A DNA stretch of 23,927 nt from NCBI GenBank assembly GCA_002297935.1, contig DBLC01000058.1, positions 1-23,927 on the forward strand, written 5' to 3'. The translations under genes and the position numbers were made by a program. The first letter of the stretch is position 1. Each line of letters begins with the position of its first letter. Source of the stretch: Dialister sp. UBA734. GTDB lineage: Bacteria > Bacillota > Negativicutes > Veillonellales > Dialisteraceae. Under the pieces are notes generated by a model. It was not told where the DNA came from. It saw nothing but the letters and a program-made list of their open reading frames with translations, and ran no database searches. This document shows positions 1-8,018 of this stretch, one piece after another.

Positions 1-46
1 CGAAAAAAACGAACATTTGAAGATTAGAATTTGATTATTTCTGATT

Positions 47-270
47 TTGTTATTGGTTGTCTGTTGTCAGTTATTGGGTTTATGCTCCGCGTTCGTATGG
101 CACATTCCGCACAAATACAGATCGTCACGGGTTTACGGTTTAGGGTTTGTGATCATCAATCAAACCTTAACCCCTAAACCCATGCCACTTCCTCCTTGGC
201 AAGTTGTCATCCATGGACTCGGCAGGTAAACCAACAACCAACAACCATCAACAAACAACTAACAACACTT
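47..270. repeat. nested inverted repeat of heptamer arrays
   Basis: An outer arm of GTTGTT-type units at about 50-76 is answered by its complement (CAACAAC units) at about 231-267. Inside it, a GTTTACG/GTTTAGG/GTTTGTG array at 130-151 is answered by CAAACC..CCTAAACCC at 163-183. The loop between the inner arms holds TGATCATCAATCA. The two inner arms alone could form a hairpin of about 20 bp. Open frames of 60 codons cross this region but consist only of repeat-derived sequence, so I call no gene. Confidence 0.7.
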
Positions 271-306
271 CCTCTCCACCTACTTACCGTGCAATTAGTC
301 CACCTA

Positions 307-350
307 AAAAGCCCTCACCGGATGGCAACCGATGAGGGCTTTTGTATTTT
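307..350. terminator. strong intrinsic terminator (probably bidirectional)
   Basis: AAAAGCCCTCA (307-317) pairs with TGAGGGCTTTT (333-343), an 11-bp perfect stem around a 15-nt loop, followed by TTTTGTATTTTT on the plus strand. The A-rich left flank gives a U-tract for the opposite strand as well. The gene it terminates on the plus strand would lie left of the window. Confidence 0.8.
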
Positions 351-1070
351 TGGAGTTTTCAGAATGTTTAAATCATAACCCTATGAAAATCATAGACCTA
401 TAAAGAGGTGTGTTGAAATATTTCTATTTCTTAGAAAAGAGCAGCGGACAAATCTACTCTTTTCCGCCGTTACACCTTCGGCCGGTTTCGAGAAGGTACT
501 CATGAAAGGAAATAAAAATAAGATTTCTTGAGAAGCACTCACTTCATGCGGGAAAAAGAGAACAAATCCTTCCCAACAGGAACGCCATAGGTTTCTCTTA
601 TTTCGTATCCCAGCGAGGACGACACGCTGCTTTCCGAATGCAGAGGGCTTTCTATGACCTTTTCTTTTTCTTCCAGAAATCTTTCCCCGGCGCAGGGAGA
701 CAGACCGATACGCCAAGGCAGATGGTTGGTTTTCTGTCAAGATTCCCCATGCTTACTTGGTTTTCCTGCCAAATACCCCATCTCACGAATGTAAGTCAGT
801 ATGTGCTTTCCTTTGAAACGATCATTCCTCCCCGCTTCCAGACGACGACACCGGAAGAGAAAGGTCTGGGCCCTTCAAATTCCATCCCATACCACTTGGA
901 CATATTTCTGATTCACGATTCTTTTCTGTTAACCTGTCTTTATTATACTACATACAATAAGGAAATACAGTGTAGTTTTTCAAGTCTTTTCCATTTTCGT
1001 CCAATAAATCACACCAGTACGAAGAAATTCTCCCCTATTGAACTTTTCTTTAAGGAGATATAAGAAAAAG
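351..1070. other. about 700 bp non-coding, function not recognised
   Basis: No convincing gene. The open frames here (390-740 minus, 638-1063 plus) have low-complexity Arg/Lys/Ser/Phe-rich translations, no good Shine-Dalgarno and no recognisable domain. The sequence is not one of the repeat families found elsewhere in the window. On the minus strand there is a TATAAT at 942-947 with no good -35. Downstream of it are a hairpin CCAGAC/GTCTGG (838-843 with 864-869) and two mutually exclusive stems at 435-468: AAAAGAG/CTCTTTT versus GCGGA/TCCGC. A structured RNA on the minus strand is possible, but I could not match it to tmRNA, RNase P RNA or a T-box. Confidence 0.35.
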
Positions 1071-1115
1071 GTTGCTCAGGGTTCTCAAGTTTCTCATGTT
1101 ACTCAGGTTTCCCGA
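1071..1115. repeat. 9-bp tandem repeat, about 4.5 units
   Basis: Units GTTGCTCAG, GGTTCTCAA, GTTTCTCAT, GTTACTCAG and a partial GTTTCCCGA run head to tail. An orphan AAGGAGATATAAG just upstream resembles a ribosome-binding site, but no open frame follows. Confidence 0.6.
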
Positions 1116-1202
1116 ATGAAATGATACCGATAGCGTCTATTAAGAAGGCACTGTACCATTGGGGAGTTTACGCTTAACCATCAAGCATTAAAACAATCAA
1201 AA

Positions 1203-1254
1203 ACCGCTAGTGTCAAGGTTATAAAAGCTTTTATATCGCCTTGATACTAGCGGT
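1203..1254 (-). terminator. long perfect hairpin downstream of the PBP gene
   Basis: ACCGCTAGTGTCAAGG (1203-1218) pairs with CCTTGATACTAGCGGT (1239-1254) with one mismatch. Inside it lies the palindrome TATAAAAGCTTTTATA (1220-1235), giving a 52-nt foldback. It lies about 110 nt past the PBP stop codon. There is no long T-tract, so it may be a transcript-end barrier or a short relative of the GGTTATAA repeat family rather than a classical terminator. Confidence 0.5.
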
Positions 1255-1276
1255 GTATTCCATGTATTTTCCTAGA

Positions 1277-1307
1277 CGGCTAGCAGCCCGTAGCTAACAG
1301 CTAGCCG
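1277..1307. repeat. CGGCTAGC/GCTAGCCG hairpin
   Basis: A perfect 8-bp stem (1277-1284 with 1300-1307) around a 15-nt loop that itself contains TAGCTA. It is built from CTAGC-like units similar to the TAGGGAT/TAGCTAGG arrays seen elsewhere in the window. Confidence 0.5.
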
Positions 1308-1337
1308 CTGTGACACTACAGATATCACAATGCCCAA

Positions 1338-1365
1338 TCACTAGTCACTAGTCTACCAGTCACCA
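1338..1365. repeat. AGTCACC/AGTCACT heptamer array abutting a stop codon
   Basis: AATCACTAGTCACTAGTCTACCAGTCACC belongs to the same 7-bp family (complement GTGACTN) that recurs at eight or more places in the window. It ends directly at the PBP stop codon (TGA, 1366-1368 on the minus strand). Confidence 0.7.
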
Positions 1366-3441
1366 TCAGTTTGTCGCCTTCCCTGTTCCTTCCTGAGGTT
1401 TCGGGGTGGCTTTACCGGTAATGCGGTCCAGCAGTTTATTTCCTGCATTCTTAGCGGCTTTCACTTTATCGTCCTTATCTTTCTTTTCCTGTTCGGCCTT
1501 TTCCTTGGCTACCTGTTCGGCTTTGGCTGCCTGGGCTCTAGCCACTTCGGCGCGAATCGATTCCGGTACGGAGAAGGACTTGGACTTGTAACCTCCCAGG
1601 GCTTCGCTCATGAAATCTCTCCAAATCGCCGCCGGAATGGTGCCGCCGGTGTAGCCGGCGTTGGAAGAGGTATCATCGCCGATCCATACAGCGGTAACCA
1701 GTTCTGGGGTGTAGCCCACGAACCAGGCATCGTGTTCGTCATCGGTGGTGCCGGTTTTACCAGCAGCCGGGCGACCGATGGATGCATTGCCGCCGGTCCC
1801 TCTGGAAATAACTTCTTCCAAGATCCTGGTCAGACGATAGACTGCATTTTCATCCACCACCTGCTTAGATTCTGCCTTGCCGGAGTGGTCTTCCAGGACG
1901 TTGCCATTGCGGTCAATGACTTTCAGAATGGCTGTCGGTTCTACCAGTTTGCCGTCGTTGGCAAATACGCTGTAAGCCTTCGCCATATCAAACACGGAGA
2001 CACCGTTAGTGAGACCGCCGATGGACGCAGCCAGGTTATCATCGTTGCTCTTGCCTTCTTTGACCAAGGTGGAAATACCGCAGGCTTCCGCGGTTTTCAG
2101 CACTTTGGACATGCCCACTTTGTTGGCCAGGTCAATGGTTGGGATATTCATAGAATGAACCAACGCTTCTTCGATGGTGACCTGTCCGCCAGAGGTGCCG
2201 CCGTAGTTCTTCGGTGTCCATCCGCCGCCATAGGTCTTCTTTTCATTGCTGATTGTATCGTAAGGGCTGTATTTGTTTTCAAATGCGGTGAGGTATACAA
2301 ACGGTTTGAAAGAGGAACCAGGTTGACGAACCATCTGAACCGCACGGTTGAAGTGGTCTTCCCCGCGGCCACCAATCATGGCTTTCACGTGACCGGTGCC
2401 CACTTCGATGGAAACCAGAGCGCCCTGGGGCTGGGTCAGTCCCTTGGCATCTTTATTTCCAGCAGGCAGTTCTTTCTTCACCGCCTGTTCCGCCTGTTTC
2501 TGCATATCCAGGTCCAAGGTGGTGTACACCTTCAGCCCTTCTTTATAGATTGCATCGGAATCGTACTTATCGCTGATTTGCTGAATCACGTAACTAATGA
2601 AATAGGACGCTACATTTTCCGTGCTCTTAGCCGGTTCCGGTTTTGCCAAATGCACGTCGGCGGCTTTCGCTGCCGCAGCGTCTGCCTCGGTGATGTAACC
2701 GTATTTCGCCATCTGATCCAATACGATGCCCTGACGGTATTTGGCCGCTTCCAAGCTGCGGAATGGAGAATAGTAATTCGGGCTGTTCGGAAGGCCTGCC
2801 AGCATAGCACACTGCGGCAGAGACAGGTCTTTCACGTCTTTACCGAAATACACTTTGGAGGCGGTCTGGATGCCGTAGCAGCCCTGGCCGAAATAAATCT
2901 GATTCATGTACATTTCCAGAATCTGCTTCTTGGTGTACTTGTTTTCAATTTCAAAGGCCAAGACCACTTCCAAAAGTTTTCTCTTCAGGGTCTGTTCCTG
3001 GGTCAGGAACGCATTGCGGGCCAGCTGCTGGGTGATGGTGGAACCGCCCTGGCCGGTGGCATTTCTGTGAATGATATTGGAAAATACGGCGCGGAGAATC
3101 CCTCTGGGGTCGATGCCGTGATGTTCATAGAAACGCACATCTTCGGCGGCCACAAAAGCATTCTGCAAATTCTGCGGTACCTGGGTGATCGGCACAGGGA
3201 TGCGGTTTTCTTCCGCATGGACCGTAGTAATGAGCCGCCCCTTGGCATCATAAATCTGGGACGATGCGTTAGGCGTGATATTTCCTGCCACATCCGGCAA
3301 ATGGCTAGACACAGACACAATAAATCCCGCCGCAGCCCCCGCTACAGCAATACCGATAATGATGCAGAAGAAAAGCAGTATCTTTTTGAAAAAAGACCGC
3401 TTCTTCCTCGGCGTCTCCCGGCGAATATCAGAATTCTTCAT
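1366..3441 (-). CDS. class A penicillin-binding protein (PBP1A-type)
   Basis: Bifunctional peptidoglycan synthase: glycosyltransferase (GT51) plus DD-transpeptidase, anchored outside the membrane. In the 691 residues I see a basic cytoplasmic tail (1-20) and one transmembrane segment (about 20-45). The GT51 motifs are AEDVRFYEHHGID (about 99-111, catalytic E100) and GQGGSTITQQLARN (130-143). The transpeptidase triad is S376-S-F-K379, S430-M-N432 and K562-T-G564. The C-terminus (about 626-691) is an Ala/Lys/Glu-rich low-complexity tail. The start is fixed by AGGAG at 3448-3453, 6-7 nt upstream. Length and motif order are normal for the family (mrcA/ponA-like). I give no symbol because which paralogue this is cannot be told. 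It is a monocistronic unit bounded by repeats. Confidence 0.95.
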   Translation of the reverse strand: MKNSDIRRETPRKKRSFFKKILLFFCIIIGIAVAGAAAGFIVSVSSHLPDVAGNITPNASSQIYDAKGRLITTVHAEENRIPVPITQVPQNLQNAFVAAEDVRFYEHHGIDPRGILRAVFSNIIHRNATGQGGSTITQQLARNAFLTQEQTLKRKLLEVVLAFEIENKYTKKQILEMYMNQIYFGQGCYGIQTASKVYFGKDVKDLSLPQCAMLAGLPNSPNYYSPFRSLEAAKYRQGIVLDQMAKYGYITEADAAAAKAADVHLAKPEPAKSTENVASYFISYVIQQISDKYDSDAIYKEGLKVYTTLDLDMQKQAEQAVKKELPAGNKDAKGLTQPQGALVSIEVGTGHVKAMIGGRGEDHFNRAVQMVRQPGSSFKPFVYLTAFENKYSPYDTISNEKKTYGGGWTPKNYGGTSGGQVTIEEALVHSMNIPTIDLANKVGMSKVLKTAEACGISTLVKEGKSNDDNLAASIGGLTNGVSVFDMAKAYSVFANDGKLVEPTAILKVIDRNGNVLEDHSGKAESKQVVDENAVYRLTRILEEVISRGTGGNASIGRPAAGKTGTTDDEHDAWFVGYTPELVTAVWIGDDTSSNAGYTGGTIPAAIWRDFMSEALGGYKSKSFSVPESIRAEVARAQAAKAEQVAKEKAEQEKKDKDDKVKAAKNAGNKLLDRITGKATPKPQEGTGKATN

Positions 3442-3507
3442 AGTCTTACTCCTGTATGAAAAGCGTACCAGTCATAAACCGGTACATATAACAAACGACA
3501 CACTGAT

Positions 3508-3513
3508 ATTATA
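3508..3513 (-). promoter_or_regulatory. extended -10 promoter of the PBP gene
   Basis: On the minus strand TATAAT is preceded by TGG, an extended -10 (TGnTATAAT), about 67 nt upstream of the start codon. No good -35 is present, as is common for extended -10 promoters. Confidence 0.55.
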
Positions 3514-3542
3514 CCACAGCGGGGAAATAGTAGCACGTTTTA

Positions 3543-3947
3543 GGGGAAATGCGTAGTGCGTAATGGCGGAAGGGGCGCATCAAATTATATAGCGCCCCAA
3601 TACCCCTTTTTATAGGTTATTATTCTGCTGACCTCTGCATCAAAAATGATTATATATCGCTACAATCAAGGTTAAAAAGGTTATAAAGGGTTATGGGAAT
3701 ACCGTTCTCACATAATCTTTTATAACCTTTCTAACCTTGCCACTTGCGATAACAGAAAATGATTCACAAAAGGAATCCGTAGAATCCTAACCTTTATTAA
3801 TGTGTTTCACATGTGAAGCATGGCTCTATCCGTTTTTACCGGCGAGCCATATAAAAAGGAATTATGCTATTTGAATCTAATTGGTATAAGAGCAATGCGA
3901 GAGCTCGCCGCCACCATTACGCACTACGCACTTCGCACTACGCATTC
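3543..3947. repeat. composite concentric inverted repeat (onion element)
   Basis: From outside in: TGCGTAG/TGCGTAA heptamers at 3549-3565, answered by TACGCACTACGCACTTCGCA units at 3917-3945. Next a GGGGCGC/GCGCCCC hairpin at 3573-3598, then GGTTATTATTCTGC at 3615-3628. The inner GGTTAAAAAGG..CCTTTCTAACC foldback is at 3667-3739. On the right side are a degenerate parS-like site (TGTTTCACATGTGAAGCA, 3803-3820), CTCTATCCGTTTTT (3825-3838), and a second hairpin CGGCGAGC/GCTCGCCG (3840-3847 with 3903-3910). It fills the gap between the PBP promoter and the purA terminator. Confidence 0.75.
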
Positions 3948-3981
3948 AAAAAAGGACATGAGACTCTACAGTCCCACGTCC
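3948..3981 (-). terminator. intrinsic terminator of purA
   Basis: Read on the minus strand, GGACGTGGGACT (from 3981) pairs with AGTCTCATGTCC (to 3954), a 12-bp stem with two G-T pairs and a GTAG loop, followed by TTTTTT (3953-3948). It begins about 17 nt after the purA stop codon. Confidence 0.85.
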
Positions 3982-3997
3982 TCTTTGTTACGCTATA

Positions 3998-5281
3998 TTA
4001 AAATACTTCTTTAATCACAATGGTCTGTTCACGGCTTGGGCCGACGGAAACGATGCCGATCGGTACGCCGATGAGTTTGGAAATACCATCCAGGTATTCT
4101 TTGCACAGAGCCGGCAGTTCGTCGTAGTTTCTGATGTCAGAAATCTTCTGTTTCCAGCCTTTGAACGTCTTGTACACTGGAGTGATCTTTTCCAGGAACT
4201 TCAGGTCAGCCGGGTATTCTTCCACTTCTTTACCTTCGTATTCGTAGCCAACGCAGACTTTGATTTCATCCATGTCGTCCAAGATGTCCAGTCTGGTAAT
4301 AGCCAGGTAATCGAAGGAGTTCAGTTCTGCTGCATAACGAACAGCGCGGGTATCGAGCCAGCCGATACGACGCGGACGGCCAGTGACGGTGCCAAATTCA
4401 TGAGCTGTATTTCTCAGGTAATCCCCGGTTTCATCCAAGAGTTCGGTCGGGAATGGGCCCTGACCTACGCGGGTGCTGTAGGCTTTCACCACACCGAAGA
4501 TGTTCTTCATGTTGTGCGGTCCGATACCAGCGCCGATGCAAGCGCCGCCAGCAGTTGGATGGGAAGAGGTAACGAATGGATAGGTGCCGTTATCGCAGTC
4601 CAGCATAGAAGCCTGGGCGCCTTCAAACAATACGTTCTTTCCTTCTTTCACCAGTTTCTGCACGGTGTAGTTGGTATCTTTGACATAGGGACGAAGTTTT
4701 TCCGCATAGCCCAAGTAATCGTCCAGCATTTTTTCATAATCGAAACCTTCCATGCCGTACAGTTTTTCCAACATCATGTTTTTCTGTTCTACGTTGTATT
4801 TCAACTTTTCAGCGAACGTTTCTTTATCCATCAAGTCGCACATGCGGATACCGATACGATTGATTTTGTCTGCATAGCACGGTCCAATCCCGTTCTTGGT
4901 GGTACCGATTTTGCGGCTGCCCTTTCTGGATTCTTCTGCTTCGTCCAGACGGATGTGGTACGGGAATACCACCTGGGCACGAGTGGAAATCTGCAGGTGC
5001 TTTGCATCGATGCCCTGTTCTTCCAATCTCTGCATTTCTTCCAAAAGACTCTTCGGGTCTACCACTACGCCAGTACCAATGATGCAGATGGTACCAGGAT
5101 ACATGATGCCGCTTGGCATCAGACGAAGCGGATATGCCTTGCCGCCGGTCACGACGGTATGACCTGCGTTATTTCCGCCCTGGGAACGAACCACTACGTC
5201 TGCTTTTGCAGCCAAGTAGTCTACGATCTTGCCTTTACCTTCATCGCCCCACTGGGCACCAATTACCATTGCTGTTGCCAT
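3998..5281 (-). CDS. purA: adenylosuccinate synthetase
   Basis: Catalyses GTP-dependent joining of IMP and aspartate to adenylosuccinate, the first committed step to AMP, in the cytoplasm. The 427 residues match the usual bacterial length. The N-terminal signature QWGDEGKGK (10-18) carries the catalytic Asp13, and NNAGH (37-41) carries the catalytic His41. The phosphate and IMP-binding segments GTTKNGIGPCYADK, STRVGQGPFPTE and TGRPRRIGWLD are all present. The start is supported by GGAAGGAAG at 5290-5298. It is monocistronic, with its own terminator and a roughly 100-nt leader. In many Firmicutes purA lies near the replication origin, which is relevant to the parS-like sites nearby. Confidence 0.97.
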   Translation of the reverse strand: MATAMVIGAQWGDEGKGKIVDYLAAKADVVVRSQGGNNAGHTVVTGGKAYPLRLMPSGIMYPGTICIIGTGVVVDPKSLLEEMQRLEEQGIDAKHLQISTRAQVVFPYHIRLDEAEESRKGSRKIGTTKNGIGPCYADKINRIGIRMCDLMDKETFAEKLKYNVEQKNMMLEKLYGMEGFDYEKMLDDYLGYAEKLRPYVKDTNYTVQKLVKEGKNVLFEGAQASMLDCDNGTYPFVTSSHPTAGGACIGAGIGPHNMKNIFGVVKAYSTRVGQGPFPTELLDETGDYLRNTAHEFGTVTGRPRRIGWLDTRAVRYAAELNSFDYLAITRLDILDDMDEIKVCVGYEYEGKEVEEYPADLKFLEKITPVYKTFKGWKQKISDIRNYDELPALCKEYLDGISKLIGVPIGIVSVGPSREQTIVIKEVF

Positions 5282-5382
5282 GATTCATTCTTCCTTCCTG
5301 TGACGGAATCTTTTCCTGTGTGGTCTTTCTTTACCAGGAAATAAAATCTGTACGTTACATTTTTCGCACAAAATACAATTTT

Positions 5383-5411
5383 ATTATAACATACAGGGGA
5401 AGGACTGTGGA
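5383..5411 (-). promoter_or_regulatory. probable purA promoter
   Basis: TATAAT on the minus strand (5383-5388) with a weak TTCCAC-like -35 about 18 nt upstream, about 102 nt before the purA start codon. The leader is long enough for regulation, but I see no riboswitch and no clear operator in it. Confidence 0.5.
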
Positions 5412-5423
5412 AATATTTTTAGT

Positions 5424-5866
5424 GACTGGTGGCTGGTGACTCGTGACTGGTAACTAGTAGCTAGGCCCTAGGGATTGGGGTATTACTCTACCATGAACCG
5501 CTTTGCTAACAAATAGCCGATATCGCCTGGCAAAAGGTTATTATGCTGCCATAACCGTTTCTACTAACAAATAGATACTGCCGCTCACCCAAAGGTTAAA
5601 AAGGTTATATAAGGTTATGACACTAGCGAAATCCACATAACCCTTTATAACCCTTTTAACCCTGTCGCAAGCGGTTACACTACCATGTAAGAAATAGTAA
5701 GCATCAGAATAACAACCTTTTTTATCATCTATCTGTTAGTAGAACGGCCCATGGCAGAATAATAACCTTTTACCTCGTTTCATTGAATATAGTGAACTTC
5801 GGGCCTACTCCCTAGGGCCTAGCTACTAATCCCCAGTCACCAGTCACTAGTCACCAGTCACTAAAT
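5424..5866. repeat. composite concentric inverted repeat with GTGACTN and TAGGGAT arms
   Basis: The left outer arm is GTGACTG/GTGGCTG/GTGACTC/GTGACTG heptamers (5424-5453) running into TAGTAGCTAGGCCCTAGGG (5456-5474). The right arm mirrors both in reverse order: CCCTAGGGCCTAGCTACTA (5811-5829), then CCAGTCACCAGTCACTAG units (5833-5862). Inside are GGTTATTATGCTGCC (5537-5551), CTACTAACAAATAGAT (5570-5585), the inner GGTTATAA foldback (5591-5664), CAGAATAACAACC (5705-5717), CTGTTAGTAGAA (5731-5742) and CAGAATAATAACC (5756-5768). Confidence 0.75.
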
Positions 5867-5953
5867 TTGCTACAATAGATACATGTAAATATATGATAAA
5901 ATTATGCAAATCAATCATAGATATTTCAGAGATTTGGAAATCCGCTAGAGACA

Positions 5954-5969
5954 TATTTCACGTGAAACA
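5954..5969. other. parS-like ParB-binding site (15/16)
   Basis: TATTTCACGTGAAACA differs from the bacterial parS consensus TGTTTCACGTGAAACA at one position. It forms the left edge of the GGTTATAA repeat that follows. Confidence 0.6.
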
Positions 5970-6191
5970 TTTCGGGAAAAGGTTATTATTCTGCCATGAC
6001 CGTTTCTACCAACCAATAGATACTACCGCCTAGCAAAAGGTTAAGCAGGTTATAAAGGTTATGATACTAAGGGAAATCACATAACCCAATCATAACCTTT
6101 TATACCCCTGTCACAAGCGGTTACACTACCATGTTAGAAATAAGTAAGCAGCAGAATAATAACCTTTTACCAAAACGTTTTCCGTGAAACC
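5970..6191. repeat. GGTTATAA foldback repeat with degenerate right parS-like end
   Basis: The order is parS-like site (5954-5969), GGTTATTATTCTGCC (5980-5994), inner foldback AAAGGTTAAGCAGGTTATAAAGG.. (about 6034-6112), GCAGAATAATAACC (6150-6163), and CGTTTTCCGTGAAACC (6176-6191), a 12/16 parS relic at the mirror position. It is the second copy in tandem after the element ending at 5866, with about 90 bp of AT-rich sequence between them. Confidence 0.75.
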
Positions 6192-6198
6192 TGACTGT

Positions 6199-6232
6199 AC
6201 CCCAGTCACGAGTCACCAGTCACGAGTCACCC
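6199..6232. repeat. CAGTCAC heptamer array
   Basis: CAGTCACGAGTCACCAGTCACGAGTCACC is four to five 7-bp units lying directly upstream of the ribosome-binding site of the acyl-CoA ligase gene, so it would be in its 5' untranslated region. Confidence 0.7.
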
Positions 6233-6261
6233 CAAAAGACACGGAGAAAGAGGAGAAAATT

Positions 6262-7701
6262 ATGTTCTTACACGAAATCATGAAAGGCGCCGATCCGGCC
6301 CATCTGGCCTTTGAAGGAGAAGCCACTGTGACCTACGGCGAATTGGAAGAGGCCATTCACCACTATAGAAATACCCTGCATGCCATGGGGATTCGCAAAG
6401 GCGACCGGGTAGGACTGTACTCCGCCAACCGGGCTGAATTTGTTTATACCTTTATGGCCGTGATCAGCTTAGGGGCCATCATCATTCCCATCAATAATTC
6501 TTTGGTGGACCGCGAAGTGGACTACATTCTGAAAGATTCCACCGCCCGTCTCCTGATCACCGACACCCCCATGGACGTTTGCACCGAAACGGTGGATATC
6601 CATGACCTGGATTACAAAGCCCAGAACGAAAACGCTCCCGAAGCGCCGGCGTTTCCCAGTAATTTGACCGAAGATGACGTATGCGCCCTGGTATACACCT
6701 CCGGCACCACCGGCAGCCCGAAAGGGGCCATGCTGTCTCACAAGAATTTGGTAAGAAACGTGGAACAGTTCACTGCCCGTATCATTTTCAAGCCGGAAGA
6801 CAAAGTGCTCTGCGTGCTTCCTATGTTCCACTGCTACGGCATGACCACCGTGGTCCATGGCAGTCTGTACGCCCATTCTACCATTGTGATTCTCCGCTCC
6901 AGAAGTCCGTCGGAAATCATCAATGCCATTGTGAAACACGGCGTCACCATTGCCATTATGGTACCACCCATGTACAATCTGCTGGCCCGCAAAGGCGAAC
7001 CGTCTCTGATGAAAACGGTGCATACCTTTATTTCCGGTGGCGCCTCCATCCCGCAGCCCATTTCCCAGGCCTTCTTCATGCGCTATAAACATCCGGTCCA
7101 GGAAGGCTACGGCCTCACCGAAGCCTCTCCGGTAGTTTGCGTGCTGCCCACGGCGAAACCGAAATACCTCACCAGCGGCCCCACCATCCCCGGTGTAGAA
7201 GCGAAAATTGCCACCGGCACAGAAGGTGACTACGTGCCAGGCACCGTAGGGGAACTGCTCGTCCGGGGCGACAACGTGATGAAAGGCTATTGGAACAAAC
7301 CGGAAGAAACGAAAAAAGTCTTCACCGAAGACGGCTGGCTCCACACCGGCGACCTGGCGTACATGGATGAAGACCGGTATATTTACATCGTGGACCGGCT
7401 GAAAGACCTGATCATTGTCAATGGCGAAAACATCTATCCAGGGGAAGTGGAAGATTGCATCTATGAAATCGAAGGGGTCGGCGAATGTGCCGTCGTGGGT
7501 CACCCGGACCCGCTGCGCGGACAAGCCGTTTGGGCCTACGTGGTCATGAAAGAGGGCTACCAGTTTGACGAAACGAAGATTCGGAAATACATGTCCCAAA
7601 ACATCGCCAGCTACAAAATCCCCCGCCGCTTCATCCCCATGGACGCCCTGCCGAAAAATGCGACCGGAAAAATCCTGAAACGGGCATTGCGGGATAATTG
7701 A
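6262..7701 (+). CDS. AMP-forming acyl-CoA synthetase (FadD/MenE-like)
   Basis: Member of the ANL superfamily: activates a carboxylate with ATP to an acyl-adenylate and transfers it to CoA. In the 479 residues I see the P-loop YTSGTTGSPKGAM (145-157), the A5 motif QEGYGLTEASP (280-290), the A7/A8 block LHTGDLAYMDEDRYIYIVDRLKD (360-382) with NGENIYPGEVED after it, and the C-terminal catalytic lysine in PKNATGK (K470). I use the ATG at 6262 because AGAAAGAGGAG lies at 6245-6255. An in-frame GTG at 6184 would start inside a repeat and add 26 unlikely residues. Substrate cannot be read from sequence; medium or long-chain fatty acid and o-succinylbenzoate are the obvious candidates. There is no menaquinone or beta-oxidation gene next to it. 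Confidence 0.9.
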   Translation: MFLHEIMKGADPAHLAFEGEATVTYGELEEAIHHYRNTLHAMGIRKGDRVGLYSANRAEFVYTFMAVISLGAIIIPINNSLVDREVDYILKDSTARLLITDTPMDVCTETVDIHDLDYKAQNENAPEAPAFPSNLTEDDVCALVYTSGTTGSPKGAMLSHKNLVRNVEQFTARIIFKPEDKVLCVLPMFHCYGMTTVVHGSLYAHSTIVILRSRSPSEIINAIVKHGVTIAIMVPPMYNLLARKGEPSLMKTVHTFISGGASIPQPISQAFFMRYKHPVQEGYGLTEASPVVCVLPTAKPKYLTSGPTIPGVEAKIATGTEGDYVPGTVGELLVRGDNVMKGYWNKPEETKKVFTEDGWLHTGDLAYMDEDRYIYIVDRLKDLIIVNGENIYPGEVEDCIYEIEGVGECAVVGHPDPLRGQAVWAYVVMKEGYQFDETKIRKYMSQNIASYKIPRRFIPMDALPKNATGKILKRALRDN

Positions 7702-7732
7702 TGATTGATTAGGCTTCGAGTCCTTAGATTCA

Positions 7733-7748
7733 TGTTTCACGTGAAACG
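7733..7748. other. parS-like ParB-binding site (15/16)
   Basis: TGTTTCACGTGAAACG matches the parS consensus except for the last base. It is the left edge of the repeat at 7749-7960. Confidence 0.65.
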
Positions 7749-7960
7749 GTAGCGGAAAGGTTATTATTCTGCTGCTTTCGATATTTTACAAAGATTTTCT
7801 ACCGCTTGTCACAAGGTTAAAAAGGGTTATAAAGGTTATGAGAATACCGTAAGTTCCATAACCTTTATAACCCTTTTTAACCTTGTGCTAGGCGGTATGA
7901 TCCATCTGTTAGTAGAAAGAAACATGTCCGAATAATAACCTTCTTCCAAATGTTTCACGT
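7749..7960. repeat. GGTTATAA foldback repeat
   Basis: GGTTATTATTCTGC (7759-7772), then the inner foldback CAAGGTTAAAAAGGGTTATAA.. to its complement ending CCTTG (7812-7885), then CCGAATAATAACC (7928-7940), then a truncated parS half TGTTTCACGTG (7951-7961). The inner stem is nearly perfect for about 30 bp. It fills the gap between the ligase and the next gene. Confidence 0.8.
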
Positions 7961-7962
7961 GC

Positions 7963-7968
7963 TATAAT
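7963..7968 (+). promoter_or_regulatory. possible -10 of the 173-aa gene, at a repeat edge
   Basis: TATAAT begins directly after the truncated parS half-site, about 50 nt before the start codon at 8019. The -35 is poor (TTCTTC-like, 16 nt upstream). The repeat end may thus supply this gene's promoter. Confidence 0.4.
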
Positions 7969-8018
7969 AAAGTCACCATACTGTATTTATCCTGTATTTC
8001 AGTCATAAGGAGATATCC

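Noticed and set aside
130..183. Telomere-like GTTTAGGG repeats
   Set aside because: They are one of several 7-bp families with inverted arms in this window and nothing suggests a linear end.
444..490. T-box antiterminator on the minus strand (AAGGTGTAACGGCGG)
   Set aside because: It only loosely resembles the conserved T-box sequence, no specifier stem is identifiable, and no downstream gene is visible.
1732..3459. 575-codon open frame on the plus strand
   Set aside because: It is antisense to the PBP gene, which has all catalytic motifs. The translation shows no domain and has the His/Phe/Gly-rich look of a reverse-frame shadow.
5282..5382. Purine riboswitch in the purA leader
   Set aside because: No three-way junction core or conserved purine-aptamer loops are visible.
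5954..5969. TTTCACGTGAAA as an ordinary repressor operator only
   Set aside because: The full 16-bp match to parS at several copies, and its location in repeats at gene ends rather than promoters, favour the parS reading. A different DNA-binding protein cannot be excluded.
6184..6261. GTG start adding 26 residues to the acyl-CoA ligase
   Set aside because: The extension is translated repeat sequence, whereas a strong Shine-Dalgarno precedes the ATG at 6262.
6469..7740. 423-codon open frame on the minus strand
   Set aside because: Antisense to the acyl-CoA ligase; no motif, and its start lies in the parS-bearing repeat.
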